A stretch of 64,000 bases of DNA from Nocardioides sp. NBC_00368 (lineage in GTDB: Bacteria > Actinomycetota > Actinomycetes > Propionibacteriales > Nocardioidaceae): positions 2,420,501 to 2,484,500 of the forward strand of contig NZ_CP107970.1 in the NCBI RefSeq assembly GCF_036090055.1, in the 5' to 3' direction. The position numbers were made by a program, and so were the translations under genes. The notes below the pieces were generated by a model that saw only the letters and a program-made list of their open reading frames with translations, ran no database searches and was not told the DNA's origin. This document shows, in pieces, positions 60,526 to 64,000 of the stretch (its first letter is position 1; each line of letters starts with the position of its first letter).

Positions 60526-61017
60526 TTACTCGGAACGTTCTGCCAAACGCTTGGTGAGTCGTGCAAGAACATCCGGCGGCAGGAAAGCCGACACATCCCC
60601 ACCGAAAGTGGCCATCTCCTTGATCAGGCTGGAGGAGACCGCGGCCCAGCGCGGGTCGTTGAGCAGGAAGACGGTCTCGACGCCGGTCATGTGGGCGTTC
60701 ATCTGCGCCATCGGCGCCTCGTACTCCAGGTCGGGCGCGCCGCGCAGCCCCTTCACGATCGCCTGGGCGTCGATCTCGACGCAGAAGTCGGTGACCAGCC
60801 CGGTGAACGTCTGGACCCGGACGTTGCCCAGCGGGGCGGTGATCTCGGTGATCATCTCCATCCGCTCCTCGGGCGTGAACAGGCGCTTCGACTTCGACGG
60901 GTTGACCCCGACGGCGATGACGACCTCGTCGAAGATCGCCGAAGCGCGGGTGAAGATGTCGAGGTGGCCGAAGGTGGGCGGGTCGAACGACCCCGGGCAC
61001 ACCGCGCGACGCGTCAT
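60526..61017 (-). CDS. coaD: Phosphopantetheine adenylyltransferase
   Basis: 163 residues, standard length. CoaD joins ATP and 4'-phosphopantetheine to give dephospho-CoA, the penultimate step of CoA synthesis. The nucleotidyltransferase motif is CPGSFDPPTFGHLDIF (T-x-GH), and the second ATP motif VSSSLIKE is present. FTPEERMEMI and GLRGAPDLEYEAPMAQMN are also family stretches. ATG at 61017; the in-frame extension to 61161 runs into rsmD and is rejected. Tightly packed with rsmD (19 nt apart). Confidence 0.98.
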   Translation of the reverse strand: MTRRAVCPGSFDPPTFGHLDIFTRASAIFDEVVIAVGVNPSKSKRLFTPEERMEMITEITAPLGNVRVQTFTGLVTDFCVEIDAQAIVKGLRGAPDLEYEAPMAQMNAHMTGVETVFLLNDPRWAAVSSSLIKEMATFGGDVSAFLPPDVLARLTKRLAERSE

Positions 61018-61036
61018 GTCTTCGATTCTCCTTCGA

Positions 61037-61600
61037 TCAATCCGGCGCAGTGCCGTACCAGAGCGTGGTCTCGCCGTACTTCTTCGACTTCTGTTCGGTG
61101 AACCCGTCGGGCCAGACCGGCTCGGGGCTGCGCGCGGACCGCTCGACGACGACCAGCGCACCCGGCACCAGCCAGCCGTGCTTGACCAGCAGCGCGATGT
61201 CCTCGGCGACCGCGTCGTCCGAGAGCGGGTAGGGCGGGTCGAGGAAGACCATGTCGTACGGAGCCGCCGGCGGCGTCACCAGGGTGCTCGCCACGCTCGC
61301 CGCGACCACGTTGGCCCGCGGGAAGCCGAGCTCCTTCGCGTTGGAGCGGATCACCCCGGCGGTACGCCGGTCCGACTCGACCAGGGTCACGACTCCGGCG
61401 CCGCGGGACCATGCCTCCAGCCCGACCGCGCCGGTGCCGGCGTAGAGGTCGAGGAAGCGCAGCCCGGCCAGGGAACCGTAGGACGACTCGATCGCCGAGA
61501 AGAGCGCCTCGCGGACCCGGTCGGTGGTGGGACGGGTCCGCACCCCTTTGGGAGCGAGTAGGCGCCGCCCTCCTGCGACGCCTCCGATGATCCGAGTCAT
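61037..61600 (-). CDS. rsmD: 16S rRNA (guanine(966)-N(2))-methyltransferase RsmD
   Basis: 187 residues. RsmD methylates G966 of 16S rRNA (E. coli numbering) on assembled small subunits. MTRIIGGVAGGRRLLAPKG at the start, GVRTRPTTDRVREALFSAI, motif I LRFLDLYAGTGAVGLEA and the catalytic DPPYPLS (DPPY) motif are all present. ATG at 61600. It is followed by coaD in the usual order, 9 nt downstream of recG. Confidence 0.96.
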   Translation of the reverse strand: MTRIIGGVAGGRRLLAPKGVRTRPTTDRVREALFSAIESSYGSLAGLRFLDLYAGTGAVGLEAWSRGAGVVTLVESDRRTAGVIRSNAKELGFPRANVVAASVASTLVTPPAAPYDMVFLDPPYPLSDDAVAEDIALLVKHGWLVPGALVVVERSARSPEPVWPDGFTEQKSKKYGETTLWYGTAPD

Positions 61601-61609
61601 TGGGACACC

Positions 61610-63871
61610 TTAGGACTTCTCGAGGTAGTCGGCGGAGGCGGACTCCTCGATCTCGCCGACCCGCTCGGCCAGCAGGGGCGCGGCCGCGAGGTCCACGTCC
61701 TTCTCCAGCAGGGCCTCGGCCGCCTCGCGGGCCTGCAGGATCGTCTCCTCGTCACGGAGCACCCGCAGGCTCTCCAGGCTCGATCGCCGGCCCGACTGGG
61801 ACGCGCCGAGCACGTCTCCCTCGCGGCGCTGGTCGAGGTCGACCCGGGAGAGCGCGAACCCGTCGGTGGTCTCGGCGACCGCGTCCAGACGGGTCCGGGC
61901 CGGGGTGCCGGCCTCGGCGTGGGAGACCAGCAGGCACAGACCGTGCAGGCCGCCACGGCCGACCCGGCCGCGCAGCTGGTGGAGCTGGGAGACGCCGAAG
62001 CGGTCGGCGTCGAGGATGACCATGGTGGTGGCGTTGGGTACGTCGACGCCGACCTCGATCACGGTGGTGGCGATCAGCACGTCGATGTCGCCGGCGGCGA
62101 AGGCGCTCATCGTGCGCTCCTTCTCCTCGGCAGGGAGCTTGCCGTGGAGCTTGGCGACGTTCAGCCCGCGCAGCGGACCTGTGGTCAGCTCCTCGGTGAC
62201 CTCGTCGACGGCGGAGAGCTGGCCCTTGGCGGAGGCGACCTCGTTGCCGTCGGCGTCGAAGTCGCGCTGGTCGCTCTCACCCTGCTCGGACTCGTCGCCG
62301 CTGATCCGCGGGGCGACCACGTAGACCTGGTGGCCCTTCTCGACCTCCTCCTTGACGCGTTCCCACACCCGGGCGATCCACGCGGGGTGGTCGACGAGCG
62401 AGACCAGGTTGGTCTGGATCTCCGCGCGGCCGACCGGGAGCTCGGTCAGCGTGGAGACCTCGAGGTCACCGAAGACGGTCATCGCGACCGTACGGGGGAT
62501 CGGCGTCGCGGTCATGACCAGCAGGTGCGGCGGGGTGCCGGCCTTGTCGGTCAGGGCGGCGCGCTGCTCGACGCCGAAGCGGTGCTGCTCGTCGACGACG
62601 ACCAGACCCAGGTCGTCGAACATCACCTGGTCCTGCAGCAGCGCGTGCGTGCCGACGACGATCCCGGCCTCGCCGGTGGCGATGCGGCTCAGCGGTCCCT
62701 TGCGCTGGGTCTTCGTCATCGAGCCGGTGAGCAGCTCGACATGGGTCTGCTCCTGGTCGCCGGCGAAGAGCCCTCCGGCCAGGCCGCTGGCGGCCAGGTC
62801 ACCGAGCATCGCGGTGATCGAGCGATGGTGCTGCTGGGCGAGCACCTCGGTAGGAGCCAGCAGCGCGGCCTGGCCACCCGAGTCGACGACCCGCAGCATC
62901 GCGCGCAGCGCGACCAGCGTCTTGCCGGAGCCGACCTCGCCCTGGAGCAGGCGGTTCATCGGGTGGGGCTGGGCCAGCGCGGTCTCGAGCTCCTCCCCGA
63001 TCGTCTCCTGCCCCTTGGTGAGGGTGAACGGCAGCCGCTCGTCGAAGGCCTCGAGCAGGTGGTGGACCCCGCCGGTGCGGGCGGTGGTGCCGAGCGCCTG
63101 GAGCGCCCGCCTCCTCCGGCCCAGAACCAGCTGCAGCCCGAGCGCCTCCTCGAACCGGAACCGGTGCTGGGCGCGCTGGACGTCCTTGAGCTCATGGGGC
63201 GCGTGGATCAGGTCGAGCGCGTCGCGCAGCCCCGGCACGTCGTACGTCTCCCGCAGCTGCTCCGGGAGCACGTCGGTGACGTCCTCGACGACCTGCCGGG
63301 CGAACCGCACCGCGCGCATCACGTCCCAGTGCTGCAGCCCCGCGGTGAGCGGGTAGATCGGGAAGAGCTCGGTCAGCTCCTCGACGGCCATCTGGTTGTC
63401 GGCCGCCTCGGCGGCGTTCTCGGCGTCGTCGTCGCCGAAGACGACCATCTGCGGATTGGCCAGCTGCCACTCGCCGCGGAACGACCCGGCCTTGCCGACG
63501 AAGACCCCCCGGACTCCCGGGGCGAGCACGCCGCGACGCCACTCGGCGATCCGCTGGGACTTGGAGAAGAAGGTCAGCTGCAGGTCGGCGGTGCCGGCCT
63601 TGAGCTGGGTCTCGACGCGATAGGCGGGCCGGCCGGTGCGCCTATCGGTGTGCTGTCGGACCACGCTCCTGACCACCTCGCCGAGCACCGTGAGCATCTC
63701 GCCCTCGTGCAGCTGCGGGGTCTGGCTGAGGTCGGCGGTGCGCAGGTAGCGCCGCGGGAAGTGGTAGAGCAGGTCGCCGACGGTGCGCAGGCCGAGACCC
63801 TTGGTGAACTTCGTGGCGTGCTTGCTGTTGCCCAGCACGGCCTCGATCGGCGACTCGAGGGTGATCGCCAC
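61610..63871 (-). CDS. recG: ATP-dependent DNA helicase RecG
   Basis: 753 residues from a GTG at 63871 with GAGGAG 8 nt upstream. RecG remodels stalled replication forks and branched DNA. An N-terminal wedge/OB-fold domain (about 1-240, LGLRTVGDLLYHFPRRYL) precedes two helicase domains: Walker A GEVGSGKTLVALRAML, DEQH box VVVDEQHRFGVEQR, then TATPIPRTVAMTVFGDL and, in the second domain, ATTVIEVGVDVPNAT and QLRGRVGRGG. There is an acidic insert around 525-545 (SGDESEQGESDQRDFD) in the second helicase domain, absent from many RecG proteins. The next upstream gene is the DAK2 gene, 13 nt away. Confidence 0.98.
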   Translation of the reverse strand: MAITLESPIEAVLGNSKHATKFTKGLGLRTVGDLLYHFPRRYLRTADLSQTPQLHEGEMLTVLGEVVRSVVRQHTDRRTGRPAYRVETQLKAGTADLQLTFFSKSQRIAEWRRGVLAPGVRGVFVGKAGSFRGEWQLANPQMVVFGDDDAENAAEAADNQMAVEELTELFPIYPLTAGLQHWDVMRAVRFARQVVEDVTDVLPEQLRETYDVPGLRDALDLIHAPHELKDVQRAQHRFRFEEALGLQLVLGRRRRALQALGTTARTGGVHHLLEAFDERLPFTLTKGQETIGEELETALAQPHPMNRLLQGEVGSGKTLVALRAMLRVVDSGGQAALLAPTEVLAQQHHRSITAMLGDLAASGLAGGLFAGDQEQTHVELLTGSMTKTQRKGPLSRIATGEAGIVVGTHALLQDQVMFDDLGLVVVDEQHRFGVEQRAALTDKAGTPPHLLVMTATPIPRTVAMTVFGDLEVSTLTELPVGRAEIQTNLVSLVDHPAWIARVWERVKEEVEKGHQVYVVAPRISGDESEQGESDQRDFDADGNEVASAKGQLSAVDEVTEELTTGPLRGLNVAKLHGKLPAEEKERTMSAFAAGDIDVLIATTVIEVGVDVPNATTMVILDADRFGVSQLHQLRGRVGRGGLHGLCLLVSHAEAGTPARTRLDAVAETTDGFALSRVDLDQRREGDVLGASQSGRRSSLESLRVLRDEETILQAREAAEALLEKDVDLAAAPLLAERVGEIEESASADYLEKS

Positions 63872-63884
63872 CGTCTCTTCTCCT

Positions 63885-64000
63885 CTACTCGACCGACATC
63901 AGGAGGGGGTAACGCTCCTGGCCTCCGTCGTACACCATCACATCTACGGCCGGATGGTTGGCAGCCAGCCACGCCGCGACGCCTTGGGCGAGCTCGCCGG
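63885..64000 (-). CDS. DAK2-domain (fatty-acid-kinase-like) protein, C-terminus only
   Basis: Only the last 37 or so codons lie in the window; the TAG is at 63887-63885. The reading frame gives ELAQGVAAWLAANHPAVDV then MVYDGGQERYPLLMSVE, which matches the C-terminal end of the YloV/FakA-like DAK2 family. This family normally precedes recG in actinobacteria, so both sequence and place agree. FakA-type proteins phosphorylate fatty acids with a FakB partner; whether this one does cannot be seen here. Too short for the ORF-length cut-off and easily missed. Confidence 0.8.
   Translation of the reverse strand, partial: GELAQGVAAWLAANHPAVDVMVYDGGQERYPLLMSVE

Noticed and set aside
63574..63972. 132-codon leftward frame near the right edge
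   Set aside because: Arg/Pro/Ser-rich out-of-frame reading of recG; the true neighbour is the DAK2 C-terminus ending at 63885.
1..64000. CRISPR array, prophage, insertion sequence or integrative element
   Set aside because: No array of regular repeats and spacers, no Cas, integrase, transposase or phage structural proteins, and no tRNA at any joint.
1..64000. tRNA or rRNA genes
   Set aside because: All gaps were read for cloverleaf-like patterns and the TTCGAATC-type T arm; none was convincing.

Overview
The window is high-GC DNA (sampled lines run from about 53% to 77% G+C) with many GTG and TTG starts, ATGA/GTGA stop-start overlaps, ROK regulators, a mycothiol-family DinB-fold enzyme and the actinobacterial order recG-rsmD-coaD-DUF177-rpmF-rnc-mutM-smc-ftsY. 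It looks like an actinobacterial chromosome, most probably a Nocardioides-like member of the Propionibacteriales. The genus is inference. No tRNA, rRNA, insertion sequence, integrase or CRISPR array was seen.

Region 1 (1-12682) is a leftward sugar or cyclitol module. A ROK regulator, a CUT2 (ribose-type) ABC transporter (ATPase, permease, lipoprotein), a Gfo/Idh/MocA oxidoreductase, a secreted ThuA-like protein, an inositol-3-phosphate-synthase-like enzyme and a UbiA-type prenyltransferase cut by the left edge follow one another. Most junctions overlap by 4 nt. A secreted glucose/sorbosone-dehydrogenase-like protein with a PKD domain and a second ROK protein lie upstream. Both promoter regions carry CRP/GlxR-like dyads (GTGA-N6-TCAC).

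Region 2 (12713-64000) is the housekeeping block, all on the minus strand: DAK2 (partial), recG, rsmD, coaD, DUF177, rpmF, rnc, mutM, smc and ftsY. It is split in three places by sets of surface-glycan genes: about 13.7 kb between coaD and DUF177, about 12.5 kb between mutM and smc, and about 14 kb between smc and ftsY. The insertions hold glycosyltransferases of GT2, GT4, GT8 and GT-C types, SAM methyltransferases, two OafA-like acyltransferases with SGNH domains, a polysaccharide pyruvyl transferase, two UPF0104 (LPG-synthase-like) membrane proteins, a YfhO-like protein and a 1379-residue HAD-GT4-GT-A fusion. Together they suggest assembly, decoration and export of an extracellular or envelope glycan. 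The mutM-smc set includes stretches of clearly lower GC.

Non-coding features include long hairpins between genes, a 21-bp inverted repeat at 17523-17591, and three evenly spaced palindromes at 57747-57877 whose arms recur at 21532-21559. RNase III (rnc) has no ATG, GTG or TTG start that keeps its catalytic motif.
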